13,518 nt of DNA from an uncultured Collinsella sp. Lineage in GTDB: Bacteria > Actinomycetota > Coriobacteriia > Coriobacteriales > Coriobacteriaceae. Shown piece after piece: positions 1 to 7,071 of this stretch. Position numbers and translations under genes: made by a program. Under the pieces are notes generated by a model. The model worked only from the letters and a program-made list of their open reading frames with translations, ran no database searches and had not been told where the DNA came from. Location of the stretch: contig USOG01000024.1 of NCBI GenBank assembly GCA_900556365.1, forward strand, positions 1-13,518. The letters are read 5' to 3'. The stretch's first letter is position 1; every line of letters begins with the position of its first letter.

Positions 1-1340
1 GTGATGCAGTTCATGACGAGCATCATGAGCGGCATCATAAAGCTCATGGCGCGGTTGGTGTAGAGCTGCGTGGTCATCAGGTCGAGCGAAGCCTTGTCAA
101 AACGCTCGAGCTCATGTTCCTCGCGGTTGAACGAGCGGATGGGCATAAGGCCGTCGAGCAGCTCGCGGGCGGTAAGGTTCACGCGGTCCACAAAGCTCTG
201 CATCTTTTTGAACTTGGGCATGGTGAGGCCCATGAGCACGCCGACAACGGCCGAAACCGCGATGATGGCCACGGCGATGGTCCACTCCAGACCGGTGTGG
301 TTGGCCAGGACGCGCATGACGGCGACGATGCCCATGACGGGGGCCATCAGGCACATGCGGATAAACAGGGTTGCGGCCATCTGGATCTGCTGAATGTCGT
401 TGGTGCAGCGGGTGATGAGCGAGGCCTGGCTAAACTTGCCCACCTCGGCTGGCGAGAAGTGCATAACCTTGTTGAAGGTCTCGCGGCGCAGGTCGCGGGC
501 GATGGAGCAGGCGGTGCGCGAAGCCACGGCACCGGTCAGGATGGTGGCGACGAGCGACACGAGGCACAGCCCAAACATCGTGGTCGCCATGCGGCTCAGG
601 TAGGCGTTCTGCACGTCGGCGGGGTCGATGCCCTGTGCCTTGTACTCGTCCTGCACATAGCTCACGGCGCGCTGGGTGACGATGGAGCCCGACATGGAGC
701 CCATTTTGTCCGCCATTTGGTTGGCGCCCTCGACGAGCTTGCCCTGGTCGATTAGGCCGCCCTCGACACCCAGGCGCAGGCTCTTCATGGTGATCTTGCC
801 GCCGTCGGCATCAATCTGCTTTTGCATGTTTTGCGCCGCCGCGGCCTTCTGCTGCATCTCGGCGAGCTGCTCGGGCGTCATCGCTGCCATCTGCTCGGGG
901 GTGGGCATGGCCTGGGCAGCGTTGTTGTCTTTCTCACTGGACGAGCCCATCATGTCGCCCATGGAGTCGGCGTCAATGCCCTGGTTGAGCGAAAGGACGA
1001 CAGTTTCGGGCAGGCTCATAATGTCGGCAATCTTGCCTCCATCGGCACGCTCTTCCTCGGTACCCTTATACGTTCGAATGCCATTTTTGTCAGCCTTGCT
1101 AAACACGGCCTCCACAGCTTTGGCGTCCTTGGTGCTCATAAAGAGTTCAAGGTCGTCGAGCGATTCGGCGCGGATGGTGTCGGGTACGGGCGACGCGATG
1201 CCGCCTTGCTGCACACCCACGTCGACGATGTCGCTCATATAGGTAGGCAGCGCCAGATCGGCGTTGCAGCTGATTACGATAAGTACGATAGCTGCGAACA
1301 GTGCCAGGATATGTTTTTTAAAGAGCTTGAGAATCCTCAC
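1..1340 (-). CDS. ABC exporter half-transporter, permease part (partial)
   Basis: The minus strand reads without a stop from a GTG at 1340 to the window edge, giving 446 codons. Residues about 11-30 form a first membrane helix, about 253-275 a second, and 330-375 a further hydrophobic pair. Around residues 308-320 (LITRCTNDIQQIQ) and 391-409 (ARELLDGLMPIRSFNREEH) are the cytoplasmic-loop signatures of type IV ABC exporters of the multidrug/lipid class. The ATP-binding domain, normally at the C-terminus, would lie beyond the edge. Between helices 1 and 2 is an unusually long segment of about 200 residues, hydrophilic and rich in Met, Gln and Ala (MTPEQ-like motifs near 150-160), predicted to lie outside the membrane. 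The GTG overlaps the TGA of the upstream marR-like gene in GTGA, with an AAGGAGAG ribosome site 7 bases before it, so the two genes are translationally coupled. The substrate cannot be told; a heterodimer partner may follow. Family call is firm. Confidence 0.88.
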   Translation of the reverse strand, partial: MRILKLFKKHILALFAAIVLIVISCNADLALPTYMSDIVDVGVQQGGIASPVPDTIRAESLDDLELFMSTKDAKAVEAVFSKADKNGIRTYKGTEEERADGGKIADIMSLPETVVLSLNQGIDADSMGDMMGSSSEKDNNAAQAMPTPEQMAAMTPEQLAEMQQKAAAAQNMQKQIDADGGKITMKSLRLGVEGGLIDQGKLVEGANQMADKMGSMSGSIVTQRAVSYVQDEYKAQGIDPADVQNAYLSRMATTMFGLCLVSLVATILTGAVASRTACSIARDLRRETFNKVMHFSPAEVGKFSQASLITRCTNDIQQIQMAATLFIRMCLMAPVMGIVAVMRVLANHTGLEWTIAVAIIAVSAVVGVLMGLTMPKFKKMQSFVDRVNLTARELLDGLMPIRSFNREEHELERFDKASLDLMTTQLYTNRAMSFMMPLMMLVMNCI

Positions 1341-1786
1341 TCGGCATCTCTCCTTTCTTGATTGCGGTCGATAATTTCGTTGGCACGTCTAAGAAGGCGC
1401 ACCATCTCTTGGGTATCTGTTTCGCCAAGCTGCTCGAGGAAGGCCGCGGTGCGGTCCTCGAATTCCCGACGTTTGATTTCGATAACCTGGAATCCTTTGT
1501 CGGTCACCGTGACGTGTACGCGACGACGGTCGGTCTTTGAGTGCTCGCGCTCGACCCAGCCCTTGGCCTCGAGGGCGCGCAGGATATTGGCGATGCGGGC
1601 GCTCGAGACCCAGGCGCGATCAGCGAGTTCGCTCGGCGTGAGCGAGCCGCCGGCGCGCATGAGGGCGCGCATGACGGCCATCTCGCCACCCAGAGCCTGG
1701 TCGGCAAAGCGCGAAACGCGCTGGTGCATGCTGCCAAACTCGGTAAAGAGCTGACGCCCAAGCTCATGGAAATCGGTATCTTCCAC
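1337..1786 (-). CDS. MarR-family transcriptional regulator
   Basis: This 149-residue protein has the MarR layout: an N-terminal dimerisation helix, then a winged helix. The recognition region is about residues 48-75 (GGSLTPSELADRAWVSSARIANILRALEAKGWV), and the wing is EREHSKTDRRRVHVTVTDKG, where the D-R-R-R motif is the family hallmark. A C-terminal helical part completes the dimer interface. The start is a GTG at 1786; an in-frame TAG lies 12 bases upstream, so a longer protein is excluded, and the ribosome site is weak (AGGGG). The gene overlaps the ABC exporter by four bases, so it probably controls that exporter in response to a ligand or drug. The start codon sits inside a long inverted repeat (1778-1826), which fits autorepression. 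The effector is unknown. Confidence 0.93.
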   Translation of the reverse strand: MEDTDFHELGRQLFTEFGSMHQRVSRFADQALGGEMAVMRALMRAGGSLTPSELADRAWVSSARIANILRALEAKGWVEREHSKTDRRRVHVTVTDKGFQVIEIKRREFEDRTAAFLEQLGETDTQEMVRLLRRANEIIDRNQERRDAE

Positions 1787-1826
1787 CGAAAACCCCTAAC
1801 ACTAGAAACTATTTTCGGTGGAAGAT
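1778..1826. promoter_or_regulatory. Paired inverted repeat, probable MarR operator
   Basis: Two perfect 15-base arms, ATCTTCCACCGAAAA at 1778-1792 and its reverse complement at 1812-1826, are separated by 19 bases. Each arm is itself an imperfect palindrome (TCTTC-CACC-GAAAA), so the element could hold two dimer sites about three helical turns apart. The inner arm covers the GTG start of the marR-like gene. This placement fits autorepression. In the transcript the same sequence could fold and hide the start codon. The role is inferred. Confidence 0.6.
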
Positions 1827-1942
1827 GATACCCCCATACGCGGGCCTCATACAGTAGGCAATATTAAGAGCTCATTAAGACTTAAAATCATTCAATTGCT
1901 GAAGCGTTTCAAAGAACTATTATGCCCGCGGTTAGGCGAGGG

Positions 1943-1977
1943 GTTGTCACCACCATGACGACTGGGACTCATATAAT
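1943..1977 (+). promoter_or_regulatory. Candidate promoter and operator of the SDR gene
   Basis: A perfect -10 hexamer TATAAT lies at 1972-1977, about 60 bases before the SDR start. No good -35 sits at 16-18 bases. Instead the stretch holds an imperfect palindrome, GTTGTCA-CCACCA-TGACGAC (1943-1962). That arrangement would suit a regulator-dependent promoter. The rest of the 1827-1942 spacer is AT-rich, with ATTAAGA repeated at 1863 and 1874, one helical turn apart; nothing else clear is seen there. Confidence 0.4.
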
Positions 1978-2038
1978 CGCCACGTGCGATGCTCCAACTT
2001 CCCGCAAGGAGACACCTTACATAAAGGGGGATGGAGTC

Positions 2039-2788
2039 ATGGCATTTGACTTCACGGGCAAGACCGCGATTGTCACGGGCGGCACTCAGGGCATTGGCCT
2101 CGAGATCGCCAAGGGCATCGTCGCGGGCGGCGGACATGTCGCGCTCATCGCAAGGAACGCTGCTAAGGGCGAGGCCGCGGTGGCCGAGCTTGGCGAGGGC
2201 AACAAGTTCTATCAGCTCGATGTCGCTGATGCACCCAAGGCGCGCGAGACTGTCGAGCAGATTTTTACGGACCTGCCTCAAACCAATATCCTGATTAACT
2301 GTGCTGGCGTCATCAGCACCAAGAAGTTCGACGAGATCGATGACACCGAGTGGCGTCGCACCATCGACATCAACCTCAATGGTACGTTTACCATGATGAA
2401 TGCCGTGTACCCGCACTTTAAGGCGGCCCATGCCGGCACTATCGTCAACGTGAGCTCTGTTGCTGGCAAGATCGGCGGCGGCCTGCTCGGCACCGCGGCT
2501 TATGCGAGCTCCAAGGCCGGTGTTAACGGTCTAACCAAGGCAGTCGCCAAGGAAGGCGGCAAGTTTGGCGTTCGCTGCAACGCTGTATGCCCGTCGCTCA
2601 CGCTTACCGATATGACCTCGATTCTCTCTGACGAGAACTCTCAGCGCATCATCAACGGTATCCCTCTGGGCCGCGCCGCCCAGGCCAGCGAGCCTGCGCA
2701 GATGGTGCTGTTCTTCGCTTCCGACCTCGCCAGCTTCGTGAACGGCGAGATTGGTGACTGCGACGGCGGCATCGTCCTGGACGGGTAA
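2039..2788 (+). CDS. Short-chain dehydrogenase/reductase (SDR family)
   Basis: This is a 249-residue classical SDR, an NAD(P)-dependent oxidoreductase with a Rossmann fold, presumably cytoplasmic. The cofactor loop TGGTQGIG is at 13-20, the DV pair at 61-62, NCAG at 87-90, the catalytic Ser in VSS at 138-140, and YASSK at 155-159 with Tyr155 and Lys159. An Arg after strand 2 (IARN, 37-40) hints at NADP(H), weakly. I chose the ATG at 2039, which has an AAAGGGGG ribosome site and starts the protein a few residues before the first strand; an in-frame ATG at 1922 would add 39 residues unlike the family. A hairpin follows, then a 2-keto-3-deoxygluconate-type permease. By context it may act on a uronate- or ketodeoxy-sugar acid, as KduD does, but nothing in the protein proves the substrate. 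It could equally be a polyol dehydrogenase. Confidence 0.92.
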   Translation: MAFDFTGKTAIVTGGTQGIGLEIAKGIVAGGGHVALIARNAAKGEAAVAELGEGNKFYQLDVADAPKARETVEQIFTDLPQTNILINCAGVISTKKFDEIDDTEWRRTIDINLNGTFTMMNAVYPHFKAAHAGTIVNVSSVAGKIGGGLLGTAAYASSKAGVNGLTKAVAKEGGKFGVRCNAVCPSLTLTDMTSILSDENSQRIINGIPLGRAAQASEPAQMVLFFASDLASFVNGEIGDCDGGIVLDG

Positions 2789-2807
2789 TACCCCACGACG
2801 ATTATTC

Positions 2808-2846
2808 GGCGACGGCTCCTGCGACTCGGGACCGTCGCCTTCTTTC
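2808..2846 (+). terminator. Hairpin between SDR and kdgT
   Basis: GGCGACGG at 2808-2815 pairs with CCGTCGCC at 2832-2839; TCC/GGA extends the stem with one bulged C. TTCTTTCTG follows. It looks like an intrinsic terminator or an attenuating stem that would reduce read-through into the permease gene. Confidence 0.6.
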
Positions 2847-2896
2847 TGACATAGGCGCGTGCGGCTACGATTCGCATGCATCCAAAGGAGATATAT

Positions 2897-3916
2897 ATGA
2901 GTGAATCGACTGCGGTGGAGGCGCCGGCGGCAAAGGAGCCGTTCTTTAAGATGTCCTCCATCCCGGGTGCCAATATCTTGGTGCCGCTTTTGCTGGGCTG
3001 CCTGCTCAACACGCTATTCCCCGACCTGTTCAAAACGCTCGGCAGCTTTACGCTTGGCATGACCCAACAGGGCGCCGGCCCGCTCGTGGGCGCTTTCCTG
3101 CTGATTGTCGGTACGACGATTTCGTTTAAGAGTGCTCCCGCCGCCGCTGCCCGCGGTGCCATCATCATCGCCGTCAAGCAGATCGTGGTCGTTGCCGTGT
3201 CGCTGCTCATCCTTTATGTGTTCAACGACAACCTGTTTGGCATCTCGGCCATGGTGATGCTGGCGGCTTGCACCGGCGCCAACAACGCTATGTACGCTGG
3301 ACTGATGGGCACCATGGGTAACGAGGCCGAGCGTGGCGCCGTCGCCATCACTACGCTGGTTGTCGGCCCTCCGGTCACGATGATCGTGCTCGGCGCTGCC
3401 GGTCAGGCTCCGATCGGCTGGTCGCTCGTGGGCGCCATCCTGCCGATCGTCGTTGGCATTATCCTGGGCAACCTCTTCCCCAGCTTTAAAAAGATGATGG
3501 CTCCGGCACTTTCCGCCATCATCGTGCTCGTCTTCTTTGCCATGGGCTCGACCATGACTTTTGGTCAGCTTATCAACGGTGGTCTTCCCGGCATCCTGCT
3601 CGGCGTGATCTGCTCGGTGGTCTTTGCAATTCCCGTCATCGCGGTCGATAAGCTCACGGGCGGTACGGGTGTCGCAGGTGCGGCCATTTCGAGCTGCGCC
3701 GGAGCCAATGTGGCCACGCCTGCTGCCATGGCAAGCGTCAACGGGGCCATGTACGGCGGCGCGGTGCTCGCGACGGCCACGGCACAGGTTGCTGCCTGCG
3801 CAATCGTGACGGCTATTTTGACCCCGCTGGTCACCAGCTGGTGCTACAAGCATTTTGAGGGCCAGGGCAACGGCGATAGCAAGGCAACGACCGACAAGGC
3901 CGCCTCAGCCGCCTAA
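2897..3916 (+). CDS. kdgT: 2-keto-3-deoxygluconate permease (KdgT family)
   Basis: This 339-residue membrane protein has about ten hydrophobic segments and the KdgT-family look throughout: the N-terminal stretch IPGANILVPLLLGCLLNTLFP, then TGANNAMYAGLMGTMG in the middle, and a C-terminal half with SSCAGANVATPAAMAS. The family moves 2-keto-3-deoxygluconate, a pectin/uronate breakdown product, into the cell by proton symport. I chose the ATG at 2897 because AAAGGAG at 2884-2890 lies six bases before it; the in-frame ATG at 2876 comes before that ribosome site. The tail after about residue 315 is hydrophilic and rich in Lys, Asp and Ala. It lies 108 bases after the SDR gene, with a hairpin between. 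Together they suggest sugar-acid uptake followed by a redox step. No KDG kinase or aldolase is in view. The exact substrate is inferred from the family. Confidence 0.88.
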   Translation: MSESTAVEAPAAKEPFFKMSSIPGANILVPLLLGCLLNTLFPDLFKTLGSFTLGMTQQGAGPLVGAFLLIVGTTISFKSAPAAAARGAIIIAVKQIVVVAVSLLILYVFNDNLFGISAMVMLAACTGANNAMYAGLMGTMGNEAERGAVAITTLVVGPPVTMIVLGAAGQAPIGWSLVGAILPIVVGIILGNLFPSFKKMMAPALSAIIVLVFFAMGSTMTFGQLINGGLPGILLGVICSVVFAIPVIAVDKLTGGTGVAGAAISSCAGANVATPAAMASVNGAMYGGAVLATATAQVAACAIVTAILTPLVTSWCYKHFEGQGNGDSKATTDKAASAA

Positions 3917-3954
3917 TGCCAAGCGGCAATCAAAGCTAAAAACTAGTCACGCCA

Positions 3955-3995
3955 CAGGGCGGCCACGGGGGATCCCGTGGCCGCCCTGCAGTTTC
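3955..3995 (+). terminator. Strong hairpin after kdgT
   Basis: A perfect 15-base stem (CAGGGCGGCCACGGG at 3955-3969 with its complement at 3974-3988) closes a four-base loop, GGAT. Only a short T-rich run (GTTTCTG) follows. It probably ends the SDR-kdgT transcript. Confidence 0.75.
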
Positions 3996-4382
3996 TGTAG
4001 GGTCTCTGGGACACTTTACCCTGCTAAAGCTGGCATAACAGCTAGAGCGAACGTCGTACAAAGGCAAGGAAAAATAACATACAAATCGGTGAACGGTAGT
4101 TGTTCGCGCTCGCATTTCCTGCGGATTTGTAAAAAACGCCCTTATGATATAAAAAAAGAAACATATAACAGCCCAGATGGAGAGGGTCGCTATGTTATCC
4201 TTCTCAAACGGGTGAAATCTTGGGTTTTGGGTTGTAGTTCCAAGGTGGACAAACGTTTTTCCTGCACCAGCGTGTGGTGAAGAACGGAAGAAGCCGGTAG
4301 TGCAAGCCGAAAATTCAAGAATTCAATAAGCAGCGGTGTGAGAGAGCGCCGCATTACACGTAACTAGGAGCGTGGTTACACA
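3996..4382 (+). other. Leader region of pyruvate formate-lyase, no long gene
   Basis: About 390 bases without a supportable protein gene. The stretch holds small hairpins (AGCTG/CAGCT at 4028-4043; CACCA/TGGTG at 4265-4279) and an A-rich tract at 4131-4160 around the -10-like TATGAT (4143-4148) and TATAAA (4148-4153), neither with a convincing -35. A GGAGAGGG sequence at 4179-4186 stands five bases before an ATG (4192) that opens a seven-codon frame (MLSFSNG, stop at 4213-4215). I see no clear FNR or Rex site. If the promoter call is right, the 5' untranslated region is about 230 bases long, which would allow leader-level control; that is inference. Confidence 0.35.
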
Positions 4383-6434
4383 ATGCAGGAGGCATGGGAA
4401 GGCTTCAAGGAAGGCATTTGGACGGGAGAGGTTGACGTCCGAGACTTCATCCAGAAGAACTACACCCCCTACGAGGGCGACGAGTCGTTCCTCGTAGGTC
4501 CGACCGAGCGTACCAAGGAGCTGTGGGGCGAGGTTCTCGACCTGCTGCTTAAGGAGCGCGAGCAGGGTGGTGTCCTCGATATGGACACCAAGACCGTCAC
4601 GGGTATCGTGAGCCACCCCGCTGGCTACATCGATAATGCCCATCGCGACAAGGAGACCATTGTTGGCCTCCAGACCGACAAGCCGCTCAAGCGCGCTCTG
4701 CACGTCAACGGTGGTATCCGCATCGCTTGCCAGGCTGCCAGCCAGCACGGCTACAAGGTCGACGAGAACGTTGTTGAGCGCTACACCTTCGAGCGCAAGA
4801 CCCACAACGCTGGCGTCTTCGATGTCTACACCCCCGAGATGCGTGCTTGCCGCTCGGCTCACATCATCACCGGTCTGCCCGATGGCTATGGCCGCGGCCG
4901 CATCATCGGCGACTACCGTCGTGTTGCCCTGTACGGCGTCGACTACCTGATCAAGGACAAGGAGGCCCAGAAGGCTTCCACTCCGACGGTCATGACCGCC
5001 GACAACATCCGCGATCGCGAGGAGCTGCAGGAGCAGATCCGCGCCCTCGGCGAGCTCAAGATGATGGCCGAGACCTATGGTTTCGATATTTCCAACCCTG
5101 CTACCAACACGCAGGAGGCCATCCAGTGGATGTACTTCGCCTACCTTGCTGCCGTCAAGGAGCAGAACGGCGCCGCTATGTCCATCGGCCGTACCTCTAC
5201 GTTCATCGACATCTATGCTGAGCGCGACCTTGCCAACGGTACCTTCACCGAGGAGCAGATCCAGGAGTTCGTGGATCACTTCATCATGAAGCTCCGCATG
5301 GTCAAGTTTGCCCGTACCCCCGAGTACCAGGCCCTGTTCACCGGCGACCCGCAGTGGGTCACCGAGTCCATCGGCGGCATGGGTGTTGACGGCCGTACGC
5401 TCGTTACCAAGATGAGCTACCGCTACCTGCACACGCTCGAGAACATGGGCACCAGCCCCGAGCCCAACATGACCGTTCTGTGGTCGACCCGTCTGCCCGA
5501 GAACTTCAAGAAGTTCTGCGCCAAGACTTCCGTCGCCAGCTCCTCGATCCAGTACGAGAACGACGACCTCATGCGCGTCTATCACGGCGACGACTACGGC
5601 ATTGCCTGCTGCGTGTCCTCCATGCGCATCGGCAAGGAGATGCAGTTCTTCGGCGCTCGCGCCAACCTGGCCAAGTGCCTGCTGTACGCACTCAACGGCG
5701 GTGTTGACGAGGTCTCCAAGAAACAGGTCGGCCCCAAGTATCGCGCCGTCGAGGGCGATACGCTCGATTACGACGACGTTGTGGCCAAGTACAACGACAT
5801 GATGAAGTGGCTCGCTGGCGTGTACGTCAACTCGCTGAACATCATCCACTACATGCACGATAAGTACTGCTACGAGCGCATTCAGATGGCTCTGCACGAC
5901 AAGCACGTGCACCGCTGGTTCGCTACGGGCATCGCTGGCCTTTCCGTCGTGGCTGACTCCCTGTCCGCCATCAAGTACGCCAAGGTCCACCCCGTCCGTG
6001 ACGAGAACGGCATCATCGTCGACTTCGAGACCGAGGGCGAGTTCCCCAAGTACGGTAACGACGACGACCGCGTCGACCAGATCGCTCACGACGTTGTGCA
6101 CCAGTTCATGGAGTACATCCGCATGAACGACACCTACCGCAACTCCGTGCCCACGACCTCGGTTCTGACCATTACTTCCAACGTCGTGTACGGTAAGAAG
6201 ACCGGCTCCACGCCCGACGGCCGCAAGGCTGGCCAGCCGTTCGCCCCGGGTGCTAACCCCATGCACAAGCGCGATAGCCACGGCGCCATCGCTTCGCTGT
6301 CTTCGGTTTCCAAGCTCCCGTTCCGCGATGCCCAGGACGGCATCTCCAACACCTTCTCCATCATCCCGAGTGCGCTCGGCAAGGAGGACCAGGTGTTCTT
6401 TGGCGATATCGACCTTGATCAGATGGGCGAGTAA
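4383..6434 (+). CDS. pflB: Pyruvate formate-lyase core, lacking the glycyl-radical domain
   Basis: Formate C-acetyltransferase cleaves pyruvate with CoA to acetyl-CoA and formate during anaerobic growth, using a glycyl radical. The 683 residues follow E. coli PflB closely from AWEGF near the start (with [19 protein letters not shown] at 19-37) to [17 protein letters not shown] near 653-669. The catalytic pair Cys409-Cys410 lies in [10 protein letters not shown] (405-414), equivalent to Cys418-419. The protein then stops at Glu683, so the RVSGY radical-glycine domain that ends all one-chain PFLs is absent. That domain is the next gene (6520-6771). The sum of the two, 766 residues, matches the usual length of about 760. 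An in-frame TAG 18 bases upstream rules out longer starts; the ribosome site TAGGAG is 12 bases away, somewhat far. The activating enzyme PflA is not in the window. The core cannot hold a radical on its own, so it should need the small partner. Confidence 0.95.
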   Translation: MQEAWEGFKEGIWTGEVDVRDFIQKNYTPYEGDESFLVGPTERTKELWGEVLDLLLKEREQGGVLDMDTKTVTGIVSHPAGYIDNAHRDKETIVGLQTDKPLKRALHVNGGIRIACQAASQHGYKVDENVVERYTFERKTHNAGVFDVYTPEMRACRSAHIITGLPDGYGRGRIIGDYRRVALYGVDYLIKDKEAQKASTPTVMTADNIRDREELQEQIRALGELKMMAETYGFDISNPATNTQEAIQWMYFAYLAAVKEQNGAAMSIGRTSTFIDIYAERDLANGTFTEEQIQEFVDHFIMKLRMVKFARTPEYQALFTGDPQWVTESIGGMGVDGRTLVTKMSYRYLHTLENMGTSPEPNMTVLWSTRLPENFKKFCAKTSVASSSIQYENDDLMRVYHGDDYGIACCVSSMRIGKEMQFFGARANLAKCLLYALNGGVDEVSKKQVGPKYRAVEGDTLDYDDVVAKYNDMMKWLAGVYVNSLNIIHYMHDKYCYERIQMALHDKHVHRWFATGIAGLSVVADSLSAIKYAKVHPVRDENGIIVDFETEGEFPKYGNDDDRVDQIAHDVVHQFMEYIRMNDTYRNSVPTTSVLTITSNVVYGKKTGSTPDGRKAGQPFAPGANPMHKRDSHGAIASLSSVSKLPFRDAQDGISNTFSIIPSALGKEDQVFFGDIDLDQMGE

Positions 6435-6435
6435 C

Positions 6436-6460
6436 TATTGTTAGTGCTATACTAACAATA
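6436..6460 (+). promoter_or_regulatory. Palindrome enclosing an extended -10 promoter
   Basis: Ten-base arms TATTGTTAGT (6436-6445) and ACTAACAATA (6451-6460) flank GCTAT. The centre reads TGC-TATACT (TATACT at 6448-6453), a good extended -10 motif; no -35 is needed for that class. It starts two bases after the pflB stop and could give the small radical-domain gene its own regulated transcript. The TTGTTA...TAACAA ends recall redox-regulator (Rex-type) sites, but the spacing differs from that consensus. It may instead act as an RNA hairpin. Confidence 0.45.
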
Positions 6461-6476
6461 ACGATTACTGATTAGC

Positions 6477-6496
6477 GCGCCGGTTTCGGCCGGCGC
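6477..6496 (+). repeat. GC-rich hairpin before the radical-domain gene
   Basis: GCGCCGG (6477-6483) pairs with CCGGCGC (6490-6496) around a six-base loop, TTTCGG. It is followed by an A/T-rich spacer and the ribosome site, not by a T tract. An RNA-processing or stabilising stem is more likely than a terminator. Confidence 0.45.
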
Positions 6497-6519
6497 CTAT
6501 TAATCGAAGGAGACATATT

Positions 6520-6771
6520 ATGAAGGTTTCTGAAGTTTCCGAGACCCAGGCCGATAACCTGGTCCACATGCTCGACGCTTACGCCGAGAAGGGTGGCCAC
6601 CACCTGAACATCAACGTCTTCAACCGTGAGACGCTGCTCGACGCTCAGGCTCACCCCGAGAAGTACCCGCAGCTGACCATCCGCGTTTCCGGCTATGCCG
6701 TGAACTTCCACACGCTCACCAAGGAGCAGCAGGACGAGGTCATTGCGCGTACCTTCCACAACAAGTTCTAA
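6520..6771 (+). CDS. Stand-alone glycyl-radical domain of pyruvate formate-lyase (GrcA/YfiD-like)
   Basis: This 83-residue protein is the C-terminal domain of PFL as a separate chain. From residue 13 ([20 protein letters not shown]) onward it matches the end of one-chain PFLs, including [13 protein letters not shown] (49-61), where Gly58 is the predicted radical carrier, and the terminal [15 protein letters not shown]. Only the first 11 or so residues look unique. It resembles the GrcA/YfiD spare part that repairs oxygen-damaged PFL in E. coli, but is shorter (about 127 residues there), and here no domain exists on the core, so it should be an obligate subunit. The ribosome site GAAGGAG lies seven bases before the ATG. 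It begins 85 bases after pflB in another reading frame. PFL-activating enzyme would form the radical on Gly58. Identity is firm; stoichiometry and exchangeability are unknown. Confidence 0.94.
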   Translation: MKVSEVSETQADNLVHMLDAYAEKGGHHLNINVFNRETLLDAQAHPEKYPQLTIRVSGYAVNFHTLTKEQQDEVIARTFHNKF

Positions 6772-6795
6772 AGGGATTTAACTCCCGCAGGATCA

Positions 6796-6920
6796 CCGGG
6801 CCGCTTTGGGTTACTTTCCAAAACGTCCTCGGACATGCAAAGGGCTCCGCTGCGCGCTTCGCGCGGCGGAGCCCTTTGCGTCCTGCGGAGTGTTTTGGAA
6901 AGTAACCCAAAGCGGCCCGG
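6796..6920. repeat. Large nested palindromic element
   Basis: Perfect 29-base outer arms (6796-6824 and 6892-6920) enclose two 13-base unpaired segments and an inner stem: CAAAGGGCTCCGC (6838-6850) with GCGGAGCCCTTTG (6866-6878), capped by GCGCG-CTT-CGCGC. The unpaired sides carry a near-direct repeat (CGTCCTCGGA and CGTCCTGCGGA). No T tract follows. The element starts 25 bases after the radical-domain gene. It looks like a dispersed intergenic palindrome or small non-coding mobile element (MITE-like), which could also protect or end the transcript. Whether it recurs in the genome cannot be seen here. Confidence 0.7.
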
Positions 6921-7036
6921 CTGGGGTCCTGTGTAGTCACCCTTTAGGCGGAACTCTCCTAATTATTTGGATGAGTCGTTTACTTACTTGTGCTGTTACC
7001 GTCTTCCCGCTGTTGTTGGGGTATGCTTTGTTCGTA

Positions 7037-7051
7037 TGTAAACGTATGACA
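7037..7051. promoter_or_regulatory. LacI-type operator 1
   Basis: TGTAAACGTATGACA, a CG-centred imperfect palindrome, lies 21 bases before the regulator's start and just overlaps a weak -10-like TATGTA (7035-7040). It matches the three sites before the GH32 gene (shared core about AAACG-N-TTGACA), so the regulator probably controls itself as well. Confidence 0.6.
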
Positions 7052-7071
7052 TGTTGATAGGGGAGGGTGCT

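Noticed and set aside
114..755. 213-codon plus-strand frame opposite the ABC exporter
   Set aside because: The minus strand here encodes clear ABC exporter motifs; this frame is a His/Gly/Ala-rich shadow.
3855..4280. 141-codon plus-strand frame over the kdgT end and pflB leader
   Set aside because: It overlaps the end of kdgT in another frame, crosses a strong terminator hairpin and has no recognisable domain.
4323..6281. 652-codon open frame on the minus strand opposite pflB
   Set aside because: It is the mirror of a strongly conserved, highly expressed gene with biased codons; the translation is low-complexity (Val, Leu, Asp, His rich) and matches no family I know.
6436..6460. Standard Rex operator
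   Set aside because: The consensus is TTGTTAA-N4-TTAACAA over 18 bases; this palindrome is longer with a different centre, so I keep it as an unnamed site.
4383..6771. Frameshift or sequencing error splitting pflB
   Set aside because: The gap is 85 bases with its own hairpins and ribosome site, and the two halves together already make a full-length enzyme, so one or two miscalled bases cannot explain it.
6740..7057. Two small frames on opposite strands giving similar peptides
   Set aside because: Both cross the perfect palindrome at 6796-6920, which forces similar translations on both strands; no ribosome site or family support.
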